A stretch of 64,000 nucleotides of DNA from an uncultured Draconibacterium sp. Its GTDB lineage: Bacteria; Bacteroidota; Bacteroidia; Bacteroidales; Prolixibacteraceae. The DNA lies in the NCBI RefSeq assembly GCF_913060805.1, contig NZ_CAJXTC010000023.1, positions 1 through 64,000 of the forward strand, written 5' to 3'. Position 1 is the stretch's first letter; every line of letters begins with the position of its first letter. A program made the position numbers and the translations under genes. Positions 35,081 to 45,147 of the stretch are shown one piece after another. The notes below the pieces were generated by a model. It saw only the letters and a program-made list of their open reading frames with translations, was not told the DNA's origin and searched no databases.

Positions 35081-36255
35081 CAGCGTTGGTTACTAAATGC
35101 GTCAATATCAAACGCCAGCGAGAAACGCAGCGTATTTTCAAGTGGGTGGTTACGTTGTGTTGGCAACAGGTATGAGAAGTCGAGTGCAAATACATTCATT
35201 TTTAAACCGGCACCTGCAGTAATAAACTGGCGGTTACCTTTGTTTTCGTTCTCGTAGAAATAACCGGCGCGCAAAGCAAACTGCTTGTTGTACCAGTACT
35301 CAACACCTACTGACCAGGTAATCTCCTGCATCTCTTCTTTAAATCCGCCCGGCGCATCGCCAAACGATTTAAAAATACCTTCGATAACACCAATGTTCGA
35401 GTTAATACCACCCGACCAAATTACATCGCCATCGCCGTAACCGGTTGAATCGGCAGGAGGTGTTGGCACCAACAGTTTGTTCGCCTCAGCGGCAAAACTG
35501 AATGAGTTGTAATCATCGAGTTCCATGGTGTACGAAGCACCTAATTTCAAAGTAGTTGGTATGAAGTCTTTTACATCGCCATCGGTATACGAAATTTTCG
35601 AACCAATATTCTGAATATTAATACCGGCTGCGAAGATATTGTCTTGTCTTCCTGCTCTGAATTCGTTGTAATAATAGAAAGCCACATCCGCAGCAAACGA
35701 AGTACCGGCATTGGTTTCAACACCGTTTACCAGCTGTCCACCAGTAAGGTCGGAACGAATGTAACGTACGGCAACTGCTCCTGAGAACTGTTCACTTAAC
35801 AGACGAGAGTATCCAAAATCGATGGCAAATTCGTTCGGGCTTTGTTGCCCCATAAACTCACCCTGATCGGAAGTAAAAACGATATCGCCCAATGCAAAAT
35901 AGCGCAACGAAGCACTAAGTGCCTGCACATCGTCTAATTTTTTGTATCCCGACAGGTAAGCCAGGTTAATATCGTCAACCAGGTTACGCAACCATGGCGA
36001 GTACGATAAACCAACTCCCATCTCACTCTCCATAAAAACATATTTTGCAGGGTTCCAGTGCTGCGAGTTCACATCGGCTGTGGTACCTACACCGGCATCA
36101 CCCATACCTCCTGCGCGCGAATCGGGCGTAATTGCCAAAAACGGAACAGCAGTTGTAATTGTATTGGCACCCGACAAGGTTCCCTGTGCCATTACATTCT
36201 CAGTTATCATGGCTGCAAGAGCCACCACAAATAAAATTCGTATTAATTTGATCAT
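35080..36255 (-). CDS. porV: Type IX secretion outer membrane protein PorV
   Basis: From ATG 36255 the protein has 391 residues with a signal peptide ending near NVMAQG. It is a FadL-like outer membrane barrel: ITPDSRAGGMGDAGVGTTAD near residue 45, NSQHWNPAKYVF, then repeated amphipathic strands ending in phenylalanine (RFSLAFDIDAF). PorV shuttles T9SS cargo from the translocon to the PorU sortase. Its place directly after porU and before gldJ supports this over the paralogue PorQ. The open frame allows eight more codons upstream, which would disrupt the signal peptide. Confidence 0.93.
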   Translation of the reverse strand: MIKLIRILFVVALAAMITENVMAQGTLSGANTITTAVPFLAITPDSRAGGMGDAGVGTTADVNSQHWNPAKYVFMESEMGVGLSYSPWLRNLVDDINLAYLSGYKKLDDVQALSASLRYFALGDIVFTSDQGEFMGQQSPNEFAIDFGYSRLLSEQFSGAVAVRYIRSDLTGGQLVNGVETNAGTSFAADVAFYYYNEFRAGRQDNIFAAGINIQNIGSKISYTDGDVKDFIPTTLKLGASYTMELDDYNSFSFAAEANKLLVPTPPADSTGYGDGDVIWSGGINSNIGVIEGIFKSFGDAPGGFKEEMQEITWSVGVEYWYNKQFALRAGYFYENENKGNRQFITAGAGLKMNVFALDFSYLLPTQRNHPLENTLRFSLAFDIDAFSNQR

Positions 36256-36429
36256 ACTATCTAAAAATTGAGCCTGCAAAGATATAACATTTGTCTTTGC
36301 AACAATAGGTTAAATCTGTACCCTGAATATTTTTTTCATTCCGAGTGTTTCTTTTTCTTCCGTGTAGCCCGTAGGCATACAAGAATGAAAACGCAGCTTT
36401 TTCTGAAAAATTTTACAGAATGGGAAAAA

Positions 36430-39400
36430 TTATTGGGCCACCAACAATTTCCCTGATTTAGAAGCAATTACTCCATTATTATTTTTAAGGAAAACCTGGT
36501 AAACATAAACTCCCTGAGTAAGCGGAATTTTTGATTCTGATAGATCCCAGCGCACCGGGTTACTGGTACTTCCGCTTGAGCTGATCTCGGTTTCAAACTG
36601 ATCGACCAATTTGCCGTTGATATTATATATATCGAAAACTGCCGAAAAACTTTCGCCGGCCTGATTGTGCTCGATTACAAAATAGGTGTAATCCGTAATC
36701 GGATTCGGATAATTGCTTATTCCGTTGATGATAAAATCGCCGGTAACTTCAAACTCAATTTCCACTTCCGATGAGTTATTGGCCACGTCCCATGCTTTTA
36801 ACGACAGCGTGTGCTTTCCAACCGAAAGATTACTTAACGGATATTGCAACGAACCGCTTGTGTAATCATCCTTTTCGGCCTGGTAATAATTATTTAGCAC
36901 GTAAACTTTCGAATAATCGTTGTCGATCACCGCAGTAATATCGTGCCCGATTCCGGTTCCAACGGTGTTAATACCGTTTTCGTCCGACAAATACGCCAGT
37001 AAAGTCGGGTTCTTTCCGGTTTCGTCGCCCGATTGGAAATCTTCTGAATCAAGGAAAAGCTGAATTTCAGGTCCGTTGTTATCGGCAATGCTCGATCCTT
37101 CGCCACCAATACTAAAATTAGTGAACGCACCGTGCGCATCTTCTTCGCCATTTTGGGCATAGTACATTATTTTACCGGAGCCAATTTTATACGAAATATC
37201 TTTTGGCACAACAAAACTAAAGCTGAAATTTCCGTTGGTAACGCTTGTTGTTCCCGAGTAAATAATATTATTCTGCACCTGGAAAGTCTGCGGTCTGTTG
37301 TCGTCGCCATTTCCAAGTGTTTGCATATCCATTTCTTTGTCGTAAACCGTGTGCGTTATCTCGCCGTTAAAATCGTCGATCCTGTTATCGAAATAATCGG
37401 CCACATAACCTTCGATTGTAATTTTTTCGAGTGTACCAATTGTATCGGGGCTGCTTGTTGCATCCGCACCATTTATCGACGTGGTTACCACTTGATATTT
37501 CGGGTAAGAAAGTTTTAACGCCGGATCGGCCAGTAACGAAAAGTTTCGCTTATTGATCCCGCTAGAGACGTTGTTTTTGGCAAGACGCATTACATCTCCC
37601 ATTCGGTAGTGCTCACCGTTTTCGTCTTTGGCAAAAATATAGCGGTAAAAACTTTTGCTTAGCTTAAAATTCTCTCCCGAGAAAACTACTCGTGTGGTTG
37701 AAAACAACCCGATACTTCCACCGTTTGGATTCATGAGTACCTCCTCGCCTGCCGAAGTCTCATCTGCATCAAAGCGACTGAACTCGCAGGTTGCCGTCAC
37801 AAAAATAGGCAGCTGATTACGGTTCGACCACGAATTAATATCACCTTTCTCCAACACATGCTCATGCGCCAGGAAACTGTTATTGGCATGCCCGATATAA
37901 TTCAATATCAGCACCCCATCTTCTACCCTTTCGTTAATTGCCGCATTTACATCGGGGTATCGCTCGCCCGCCGGCGTAACATCTTCGGCGTAAGCATCAA
38001 AATATATTTTGTCGGTAATAAATTCTCCGTAATTATTATTGAGCGTATCGGCAATTTCCTCCGACTGCCGCATGTGAACTCCGGTATCGCCATCGTCGCC
38101 GATCATACAAACTACATTTCGCCAAGCGCCCAAAGCTTCCGGTTCGTAGTAACGTTTTACTTTGTCAACCACCAACTGTGCCTGGTAAGCTGTTGATGCC
38201 GGAATTCGTCCAATCCCCAAATCAATAGAGCCATTCGATAACGTTTCTGCAGAATCGAGCATTACAAAATAGTCGTCGCTTACAAATGATCTTAACGGAT
38301 CGAGAGAATTTGAAGATTGATAAGTTGGAATAAAATTCAGTCCACTGCCGTTTATGTTTCGGTTATCGTAACTACCATCGCCAAAAAGCAATACATATTT
38401 TAATGTATTCCCCCGGTCGTAAATCATTTTTATGAAGTTCCGGATTCCAGTGGCGCTTTTACTTCCCGAGCTGAATTCGTTATAAACATTATTTACATCC
38501 ACCACTTCCACACTCATTCCATCCTGCGTGCGGTGAAAATCGGCCAACTCTTCGGCAGCACTCATAAAATTACTGTGTGAAATGACCAGAAATTCCGGTG
38601 TATTCATGGCGTGTAAATTTTGGTTCTCAACATCCTCAACAAATGCCGGTTCCGGAAAAGTTCCCGTAGTATTAAAAACGACGTATTCTCTCAACTCCGA
38701 GGCATCTTGTGCGAAAACCATATCCGAGCCACTCAGAACGGCATTAATTTCTTTTGCATTGTTAATATCCGAAACATCAAGAACTTTTGTTTCGCCTCCT
38801 GCATTGGCAACCTGAAACTCGACTATATTACCGTCACCCACCGATTTTGAATCGCGGAAAAACAAGGGAGCATCTCCGACTACGATATTTCTTCTGTAAT
38901 TCAGCTCAATGTAATCGAGCCACGCTTCGGCACTGCTGTTCGATGCATTGTAGGTAACGCGAATTCCCTGCTCGCCTTCAGCCAGATTAACATCCATTGT
39001 TGTTGTTTCAGGGTCGGCAAAAATACCATAGGTTTCATCGGTATCAACACTTTTGAACGGTACTGTTCCTGCTTCGGTTCCTTCGGCGGCAACTCCAAAA
39101 TTTGATGAGCGAAACGACCGCGCAGCGCCGCTTACCGTTACTTTTGCTTCAGTTTCATCTGCCGGATCAACAATATTAAATGTGTATGTTTTTGCCCCAC
39201 CATTGGTATATCGGTCGCTATACCAGCTTTTTCCCGAACCTAATTCTAACAAATTATATCTTTCGTTTTCTATCAGATCAAAACAATCAAACGTTGAGAC
39301 TGAATGAGTAGTTTCATCGGAAACATTCTCCAGCATCTCAAGCTGTTTAGGCGTTGATGTGTTTCCCACGAAAAAATACCCTTGGGCAGTATATTCATTC

Positions 39401-40164
39401 AAACGATGTGTAAAAACTCCCGAATCGTTTACATCCCATTCATTAACTCCCGGCGCATAAAAGAATAAACACTCTTCGCCGTTATTGGTCGCTGTCCACA
39501 CGGCACATTCTTCAAGATCATCGTAATCAATCTTTCCGGGATCTTCCGATTGTATTTTTCCACCGCTTCCAAACACCCCAACTTGAGTGGGGTCTGAAAA
39601 TCCCCAACCATTCAAACTCGAAAATGGTATTTTGTAAATTCCTTTTCCTGAAGTACGGATTTTCACCCAGTCTCCCGATGCCAGAACCGATTCAGATTTC
39701 CAATTTATGGCTTCTGCCGATTTTTTATAAACATCGGGAGCAGACCGCAAACCAAAACTTTTTAACCAGTAAATCTTACCATTTTCTTGCTTCAACGGAA
39801 TGATCTGAAGTTCGATCTTTTTATCGTTCCCCGACTGCAAAACGGTAGTTTTTACTTCTATTTCCGAAGGAATTTCAACAGCTAATATTTTCTTAATACT
39901 GTCGCTCACTTCTTCAAAAACGGGATTCTCGATACTAAAACGAAGTATTTTTTTTGGATTGTCGAGTTCGTATAAACGGGTATAAACAGGTAAAGCCAAA
40001 TGCTCCATATCGCCCAATATATCGACGTTTTCGAAGAATTCCAACACGTCTCCATCGCGGCTACCCGAATTTTCCTGCCAGTTAAGCACAATTATCTCGT
40101 TGTGCACATCGCTAACAGCAAAGCCTACCAAAACAACAAATAACAGGAGTATATATTTATTCAT
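36430..40164 (-). CDS. porU: Type IX secretion sortase PorU
   Basis: This 1244-residue outer membrane protein cleaves the C-terminal sorting domain from T9SS cargo and joins the cargo to a surface lipid. The gingipain-like C25 domain lies in the middle: LLFGDGSYDNRN, the catalytic His near residue 761 (NYIGHANNSF) and catalytic Cys near 792 (FVTATCEFSRFD), followed by GGSIGLFSTTRVVFSGEN. The C-terminus has the type A sorting-domain pattern (YPNPITD, then IYNINGKLV, then GVYVYQVF). The start at 40164 gives a clean signal peptide (MNKYILLLFVVLVGFAV); fifteen upstream codons are dropped. Confidence 0.93.
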   Translation of the reverse strand: MNKYILLLFVVLVGFAVSDVHNEIIVLNWQENSGSRDGDVLEFFENVDILGDMEHLALPVYTRLYELDNPKKILRFSIENPVFEEVSDSIKKILAVEIPSEIEVKTTVLQSGNDKKIELQIIPLKQENGKIYWLKSFGLRSAPDVYKKSAEAINWKSESVLASGDWVKIRTSGKGIYKIPFSSLNGWGFSDPTQVGVFGSGGKIQSEDPGKIDYDDLEECAVWTATNNGEECLFFYAPGVNEWDVNDSGVFTHRLNEYTAQGYFFVGNTSTPKQLEMLENVSDETTHSVSTFDCFDLIENERYNLLELGSGKSWYSDRYTNGGAKTYTFNIVDPADETEAKVTVSGAARSFRSSNFGVAAEGTEAGTVPFKSVDTDETYGIFADPETTTMDVNLAEGEQGIRVTYNASNSSAEAWLDYIELNYRRNIVVGDAPLFFRDSKSVGDGNIVEFQVANAGGETKVLDVSDINNAKEINAVLSGSDMVFAQDASELREYVVFNTTGTFPEPAFVEDVENQNLHAMNTPEFLVISHSNFMSAAEELADFHRTQDGMSVEVVDVNNVYNEFSSGSKSATGIRNFIKMIYDRGNTLKYVLLFGDGSYDNRNINGSGLNFIPTYQSSNSLDPLRSFVSDDYFVMLDSAETLSNGSIDLGIGRIPASTAYQAQLVVDKVKRYYEPEALGAWRNVVCMIGDDGDTGVHMRQSEEIADTLNNNYGEFITDKIYFDAYAEDVTPAGERYPDVNAAINERVEDGVLILNYIGHANNSFLAHEHVLEKGDINSWSNRNQLPIFVTATCEFSRFDADETSAGEEVLMNPNGGSIGLFSTTRVVFSGENFKLSKSFYRYIFAKDENGEHYRMGDVMRLAKNNVSSGINKRNFSLLADPALKLSYPKYQVVTTSINGADATSSPDTIGTLEKITIEGYVADYFDNRIDDFNGEITHTVYDKEMDMQTLGNGDDNRPQTFQVQNNIIYSGTTSVTNGNFSFSFVVPKDISYKIGSGKIMYYAQNGEEDAHGAFTNFSIGGEGSSIADNNGPEIQLFLDSEDFQSGDETGKNPTLLAYLSDENGINTVGTGIGHDITAVIDNDYSKVYVLNNYYQAEKDDYTSGSLQYPLSNLSVGKHTLSLKAWDVANNSSEVEIEFEVTGDFIINGISNYPNPITDYTYFVIEHNQAGESFSAVFDIYNINGKLVDQFETEISSSGSTSNPVRWDLSESKIPLTQGVYVYQVFLKNNNGVIASKSGKLLVAQ

Positions 40165-40336
40165 AAATACAGTCAATAATATATGCTTGTAAACGGCTAT
40201 CGGGTTCAAATATTGCTAACTAAGCGGCAAACGAACCACGGTTTTTCGCCGAATGCTGGCAAAGATATTAACATCCTTATTAAATCAAGAATAAAATAAT
40301 TGAAAAGACTGAACAATAAGAATTGAACAAATTAGT

Positions 40337-40344
40337 TATATTTG
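40337..40344 (+). promoter_or_regulatory. Candidate -7 element of gldJ
   Basis: TATATTTG matches TAnnTTTG. A start of transcription near 40350 would make the ATG at 40371, not that at 40350, the usable start codon. It lies in the porU-gldJ divergent region. Confidence 0.45.
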
Positions 40345-40370
40345 TGTCGATGAGAAAATTTATACAAACA

Positions 40371-41825
40371 ATGAATTTTAAAAGATTAAAACCATTCGTT
40401 TTTATTGCCTTGGCCGCATTCGTATCCGGATGTGGATTATTCGGAAAAGGTGGTAGAGGAGAATCATCACGAACCACTGGTTGGGAATACAATGCTGAAG
40501 AGACCGGAAATATTCCGAATGTTTCGGGTTACGAGCAGGAAGCCGGACCGGGTTTAGTTTTTGTTCAGGGTGGTACGTTCACCATGGGTCGTGTAGAACA
40601 GGACGTAATGTACCGCAACGACAATTATCCTCGAAGAGTTACTGTAGCTTCATTCTACATGGACGAAACAGAAGTTTCAAACCAGGACTATCGCGAATTT
40701 ACCCACTGGACCAGTCGCGTATACCCCGGCGATGTTGCGAAAATTAAAGCTATTACGCCCGACTCAACAGTTTGGCGCAAAAAACTGGCTTACAACGAAC
40801 CTTACGTAAATAACTATTTCCGTCACCCGGCATATTCTGAATATCCGGTGGTTGGTGTAACATGGGAACAAGCCGAGGCTTATTGTGCATGGCGTACCGA
40901 CAGGGTAAACGAGCAGATATTAGTTGACAAAGGAATTATTACGCATGATAATACTCAGGCGGGAGAAAACGTTTATACAACAGACACCTACTTAGCTGGT
41001 ATATACCAGGGAACTGAAGGTGACGATCCTGTTGAAAATCCTGATGGAACAACTCGTCGCCCAAAATGGGAAGATGGAATTATGCTACCAAATTACCGCC
41101 TGCCAACTGAAGCAGAGTGGGAATATGCCGCTTACGGTTTAATTGGTAACACCGATGGTGAATTACTAACCGACCGTAAATTGTATCCATGGAACGGTGC
41201 CTACCTGCGTGACGATAAGAAAAAAGACAAAGGCCAAATGAAAGCCAACTTTGTTCGTGGACGTGGTGATATGATGGGTATGGCCGGAGCATTGAATGAT
41301 AATGCAGACATTGCTGCACCTGTTTTCTCGTACGAACCTAACGATTACAATTTATATTGTATGTCGGGTAACGTTAACGAATGGGTGGCCGATGTTTATC
41401 GTCCAATGTCGCTAAACGATGTTGAAGAATTCAACCCTTTCCGTGGTAATGTTATTACCGAATATCGTCGCGACCAAAACGGACAATTAATGAGAAACCA
41501 GTATGGTGAGCTTGTTAAAGATACAATTGCCGGAATGGACTACCGTAATACTTTAGACGGTGATCCGAACTCACAGGTTGTTGAAGGTGATACATGGATT
41601 GGTAACGAAAAAGAAACCGATGGCATGTACATTCAGGATGACAGACCTGGCGCATTCTCATCATTGATTGATGATGAAGTACGTGTATACAAAGGTGGTT
41701 CATGGCAAGATCGCCCTTATTGGTTGGTACCCGGAACACGTCGTTACCTGGAGCAAACAAAAGGACAGAACGACCTTGGTTTCCGTTGTGCAATGACTAG
41801 AGTTGGAAGCCCTGAAGGTTTCTAG
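40371..41825 (+). CDS. gldJ: Gliding motility/T9SS lipoprotein GldJ
   Basis: From ATG 40371 the protein has 484 residues; ATG 40350 and TTG 40323 are alternatives in the same frame. A lipobox ends at FVSGC. The formylglycine-generating-enzyme-like domain covers most of the chain: FVQGGTFTMGRVEQD, PRRVTVASFYMDETEVSNQD, PVVGVTWEQAEAYCAWRTDR, YRLPTEAEWEYAAYG, MSGNVNEWVADVY and KGGSWQDRP. GldK shares this fold, but the porV-porU-gldJ neighbourhood points to GldJ, an inner-face lipoprotein needed for GldK stability and T9SS function. A terminator follows. Confidence 0.87.
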   Translation: MNFKRLKPFVFIALAAFVSGCGLFGKGGRGESSRTTGWEYNAEETGNIPNVSGYEQEAGPGLVFVQGGTFTMGRVEQDVMYRNDNYPRRVTVASFYMDETEVSNQDYREFTHWTSRVYPGDVAKIKAITPDSTVWRKKLAYNEPYVNNYFRHPAYSEYPVVGVTWEQAEAYCAWRTDRVNEQILVDKGIITHDNTQAGENVYTTDTYLAGIYQGTEGDDPVENPDGTTRRPKWEDGIMLPNYRLPTEAEWEYAAYGLIGNTDGELLTDRKLYPWNGAYLRDDKKKDKGQMKANFVRGRGDMMGMAGALNDNADIAAPVFSYEPNDYNLYCMSGNVNEWVADVYRPMSLNDVEEFNPFRGNVITEYRRDQNGQLMRNQYGELVKDTIAGMDYRNTLDGDPNSQVVEGDTWIGNEKETDGMYIQDDRPGAFSSLIDDEVRVYKGGSWQDRPYWLVPGTRRYLEQTKGQNDLGFRCAMTRVGSPEGF

Positions 41826-41844
41826 ATCAGAAAAATATTTTCAG

Positions 41845-41874
41845 AAAAGCTTCGTAATCTGCGGAGCTTTTTTT
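41845..41874 (+). terminator. Rho-independent terminator of gldJ
   Basis: AAAGCTTCG pairs with CGGAGCTTT (one G-T pair) around a seven-base loop and runs into seven T residues, 20 bp after the gldJ stop. Confidence 0.8.
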
Positions 41875-41890
41875 ATGCCAAATTGAATCG

Positions 41891-41898
41891 TATTTTTG
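41891..41898 (+). promoter_or_regulatory. -7 element directly before murF
   Basis: TATTTTTG is an exact TAnnTTTG match ending only four bases before the murF ATG at 41903. If used, the transcript would be leaderless or nearly so. Confidence 0.45.
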
Positions 41899-41902
41899 CT
41901 TT

Positions 41903-43198
41903 ATGACAAGTATTGAAACTATCTACGGTTGTTTTCTAAAATCAACAAAAGTATCTACCGATAGCCGCAAAATTGACACTGGCTGCATTTTCTTCGCTCT
42001 TAAAGGTGCCAACTTTAATGGCAATAAATATGCTCACGATGCCCTGAAAAAAGGAGCTGCTTATGCCATTGTTGACGAAGAAGAATATGCCACCGAAGAT
42101 AAAATATTACCGGTTGACGATGTTCTCGCTTCGTTACAGCAACTGGCCCATTATCACCGAAAACAACTGGGACTACCTATACTTTCCATTACCGGCACCA
42201 ACGGTAAAACAACCACAAAAGAGTTGATCTCAACTGTACTTGCAAAGAAATTCAAAGTAAGTTTCACTCAGGGGAATTTGAACAACCATATCGGAGTTCC
42301 GTTAACGCTACTTGCAATGGATAAAAACACTGAATTTGGCGTAGTAGAAATGGGTGCCAATCATCCCGGTGAAATTGCCGATCTGTGCGAAATTGCCGAT
42401 CCTGATTTTGGAATAATCACCAACATTGGCCGCGCCCACCTCGAAGGTTTTGGATCGTTTGAAGGCGTAATAAAAACCAAGGGAGAATTATACGATTACA
42501 TCGGAAAAAAGAATGGAGTAATTTTTTACAACGCCGACAATAGGCTACTTGAAGAAATTGGCGAAGCACTTCCAAAACGTATTTCTTACGGAAAAAAGAA
42601 TGCATCGTTCACCGGCGAAACCATTCAAAGTCCTCCGTTTATTCATGTAAAAGCCAATTTTAAAAAGGGCGTACTGTACTTGAACAGCAACCTGATTGGC
42701 GATTTCAATTTTGAAAATATCCTCGCTGCAGCCTGCATCGGAAATCATTTTGATGTTGATCCGCTAAAAATCCAGCAAGCTATTAAAGAATATCAGCCAA
42801 CCAACAATCGCTCGCAACTAATAAACAAAGGCGAAATAAAGATTATAATGGACGCCTATAATGCGAACCCAACAAGTATGGCGGCGTCAATCGAAAGTTT
42901 TCTGGAGAACCTGAAAGGTGATAAATACCTTATTCTTGGAGATATGCTTGAGCTGGGAGAATATTCGGAAGACGAACATACAAAGATCGTTGATCTGATT
43001 CCGGATGAATTAAAAAGCAGCACCTTTCTGGTAGGTAAAGAATTCTCGAAAGCCAACAATCAGGAAAGCATAAAATCCTTTCTTCATGTTGACGAATTAT
43101 GTGCTTACCTTAAAAATGAGCCCATAAAAAACGGGAACATTTTAATAAAAGGTTCCCGCGGTATTCAGCTTGAAAAAGTACTCGATCTTCTTAATTAG
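41903..43198 (+). CDS. murF: UDP-MurNAc-tripeptide--D-Ala-D-Ala ligase
   Basis: The 431-residue cytoplasmic ligase adds D-Ala-D-Ala to UDP-MurNAc-tripeptide. The three Mur domains are visible: N-terminal STDSRKIDTGCIFFALKGANFNG, the ATP-binding SITGTNGKTTTKEL near residue 96, the central TQGNLNNHIGVPLTLL and VEMGANHPGEIADL, and the C-terminal MDAYNANPTSMAASIESF and GDMLELGEYSEDEH. It follows gldJ after a terminator and so has its own promoter. Its last eight bases overlap the convergent thioredoxin gene. Confidence 0.95.
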   Translation: MTSIETIYGCFLKSTKVSTDSRKIDTGCIFFALKGANFNGNKYAHDALKKGAAYAIVDEEEYATEDKILPVDDVLASLQQLAHYHRKQLGLPILSITGTNGKTTTKELISTVLAKKFKVSFTQGNLNNHIGVPLTLLAMDKNTEFGVVEMGANHPGEIADLCEIADPDFGIITNIGRAHLEGFGSFEGVIKTKGELYDYIGKKNGVIFYNADNRLLEEIGEALPKRISYGKKNASFTGETIQSPPFIHVKANFKKGVLYLNSNLIGDFNFENILAAACIGNHFDVDPLKIQQAIKEYQPTNNRSQLINKGEIKIIMDAYNANPTSMAASIESFLENLKGDKYLILGDMLELGEYSEDEHTKIVDLIPDELKSSTFLVGKEFSKANNQESIKSFLHVDELCAYLKNEPIKNGNILIKGSRGIQLEKVLDLLN

Positions 43199-43562
43199 CC
43201 TGAGGTTTTTCAACTTTCAGCACGTCTGAAATTGCTTTCTCGAAAGTTTGTTTCGGAAGTGCTCCCATTGCCATTTGTGGTTGTCCATCTTGCGGTACAA
43301 ACAATAATGAAGGGATGCTTTGCACACCAAACATTCCGGCTAATTCCTGTTGTTCTTCAGTGTTTACTTTGTAGATTACGATACTGTCGCCGTACTCCGA
43401 TTGCAACTCTTCCAACACCGGGGCTACCATTTTACATGGTCCACACCAATCGGCGTAAAAGTCGATCAAACATGGCTTCTCACCTTCGTATTTCCACTCT
43501 TTATTTGTTTCAAAATTGAAAACTTTCTCTTTAAATGTTTCTTTCGTTAAATGTTCCAGCAT
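43191..43562 (-). CDS. trxA: Thioredoxin
   Basis: The 123-residue protein is a canonical thioredoxin with DFYADWCGPCKMVAPVLEEL (CGPC active site) and the cis-proline segment FGVQSIPSLLFV. It reduces protein disulfides in the cytoplasm; no signal peptide is present. An N-terminal extension of about 15 residues is slightly longer than in Escherichia coli TrxA. A well-matched promoter lies upstream, divergent from the CCA-adding enzyme gene. Confidence 0.93.
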   Translation of the reverse strand: MLEHLTKETFKEKVFNFETNKEWKYEGEKPCLIDFYADWCGPCKMVAPVLEELQSEYGDSIVIYKVNTEEQQELAGMFGVQSIPSLLFVPQDGQPQMAMGALPKQTFEKAISDVLKVEKPQAN

Positions 43563-43578
43563 GATTTTTATTTTTTCA

Positions 43579-43615
43579 ATATTTATATATCTATTTATTT
43601 CGATATTTATATATC
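43579..43615. repeat. 13-bp direct repeats in the trxA leader
   Basis: ATATTTATATATC occurs exactly at 43579-43591 and 43603-43615, 24 bp apart, between the trxA promoter and start codon. Confidence 0.7.
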
Positions 43616-43644
43616 AAAGATAATACCAAATTTTGAATTCCCAA
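43615..43644 (-). promoter_or_regulatory. Promoter of trxA
   Basis: On the minus strand TTG (43642-43644) and TATCTTTG (43615-43622) are separated by 19 bp, an excellent match to the Bacteroidota -33/-7 consensus. The leader would be about 45 nt. Confidence 0.6.
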
Positions 43645-43673
43645 GTTACTACTTAATTTCAACTAAATAATTG

Positions 43674-43681
43674 TAATTTTG
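43674..43681 (+). promoter_or_regulatory. Candidate -7 element of the CCA-adding enzyme gene
   Basis: TAATTTTG matches TAnnTTTG, divergent from the trxA promoter. A start near 43688 favours ATG 43738 (leader about 50 nt) over the in-frame GTG at 43699. Confidence 0.45.
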
Positions 43682-43737
43682 TCACGATTTTTATCAAAGT
43701 GGCAGAACAGTCCATTTTGAAATACGATTTTTGTCAG

Positions 43738-45147
43738 ATGAACAGCAAGCTAAAAGAGAAGATTTTCAAAGATATACAGGCAGTTGCCGACCGCGTTGAA
43801 ACAGAAACTTATGTGATTGGAGGATATGTTCGCGATCTGTACCTCGACCGCCCCTCAAAAGATATCGACATTGTAACCATTGGCAGTGGTATTGATTTCG
43901 CAACAGAAGTTGCCAAGAGTCTTAAGCCGCGCCCAAGAGTTAATGTATTTAAAAACTTTGGCACCGCCATGTTAAAATACAAGGATCTTGAAATTGAATT
44001 TGTAGGTGCCCGCAAAGAATCGTACCAACGCAATTCGAGAAAACCGATTGTGGAAGACGGAACGCTGGAAGACGATCAAAACCGTCGCGATTTTACCATC
44101 AACGCAATGGCTTTCAGTTTAAACGGCGATCGTTTTGGCGAGCTTGTCGATCCGTTTAACGGGATGGATGACTTGAATAACAAGATCATCCGCACGCCAC
44201 TCGATCCGGATGTTACGTTCTCTGATGATCCCTTGCGAATTATGCGTGCCATTCGTTTTGCAACTCAGCTTGATTTTGAAATTGAGGATAAAACTTTAAA
44301 GGCGATTGCCAGAAATAAGGACCGCATTAAAATTGTTTCTGCCGAGCGAATTATCGAAGAGCTGAATAAAATTATTATGGCACCGAAACCCTCGAAAGGT
44401 TTTAGGCTACTGGAAGAAACAGGTTTGCTGGCGATAATATTCCCCGAACTGCAAAGAATGAAAGGAGTTGACAAAGTAAACGGCATCGGTCATAAAGACA
44501 ATTTTTATCACACTATTGAAGTGCTCGATCGCCTGGTACCCAACTCCGATAATTTGTGGTTACGTTGGTCGGCCTTGTTGCACGACATTGCCAAACCCAA
44601 AACAAAACGTTTTGTAGAAGACCTGGGCTGGACTTTTCACGCGCATAATTTCGTTGGAGTTAAAATGATTCCCAAGATTTTTAAACGCATGAAACTGCCG
44701 CTGAATGAAAAGATGAAATACGTTCAGAAGATGGTAGGCTTGCACATGCGCCCAATTGTGCTTTCGGAAGATATTGTTACCGACTCGGCAGTGCGTCGCT
44801 TGCTTTTCGAGGCCGGAGATGATATTGATGATTTAATGACACTTTGCGAGGCCGACATTACATCGAAGAATCCGGAGAAGGTGAAACGTTACATGAAAAA
44901 CTTCAAGGTGGTTCGGCAAAAACTGAAAGAGATTGAAGAGAAAGATGCGATTCGTAATTTCCAACCTCCGGTTGATGGCGACCTTATTATGGAGACTTTT
45001 AACTTGTCGCCATGCCGTGAAGTTGGTCTGCTAAAAGATGCCATAAAAGAAGCCATTCTGGATGGCGAAATTCATAACAATTACGAGGAAGCTTTTGCTT
45101 TTATGATGAAAAAGGCAGAAGAAATGGGATTAAAAGCAAAAGGTTAA
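43738..45147 (+). CDS. CCA tRNA nucleotidyltransferase with HD domain
   Basis: The 469-residue protein adds or repairs the 3' CCA of tRNAs. The class II polymerase beta-type head shows [20 protein letters not shown] (GG-x-VRD and the DxD metal pair), then [23 protein letters not shown] and [19 protein letters not shown]-terminal HD phosphohydrolase domain contains [12 protein letters not shown] and [14 protein letters not shown] 43699 would add 13 residues, but relatives start near MNSK. The stop overlaps the convergent EEP gene by four bases. Confidence 0.92.
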   Translation: MNSKLKEKIFKDIQAVADRVETETYVIGGYVRDLYLDRPSKDIDIVTIGSGIDFATEVAKSLKPRPRVNVFKNFGTAMLKYKDLEIEFVGARKESYQRNSRKPIVEDGTLEDDQNRRDFTINAMAFSLNGDRFGELVDPFNGMDDLNNKIIRTPLDPDVTFSDDPLRIMRAIRFATQLDFEIEDKTLKAIARNKDRIKIVSAERIIEELNKIIMAPKPSKGFRLLEETGLLAIIFPELQRMKGVDKVNGIGHKDNFYHTIEVLDRLVPNSDNLWLRWSALLHDIAKPKTKRFVEDLGWTFHAHNFVGVKMIPKIFKRMKLPLNEKMKYVQKMVGLHMRPIVLSEDIVTDSAVRRLLFEAGDDIDDLMTLCEADITSKNPEKVKRYMKNFKVVRQKLKEIEEKDAIRNFQPPVDGDLIMETFNLSPCREVGLLKDAIKEAILDGEIHNNYEEAFAFMMKKAEEMGLKAKG

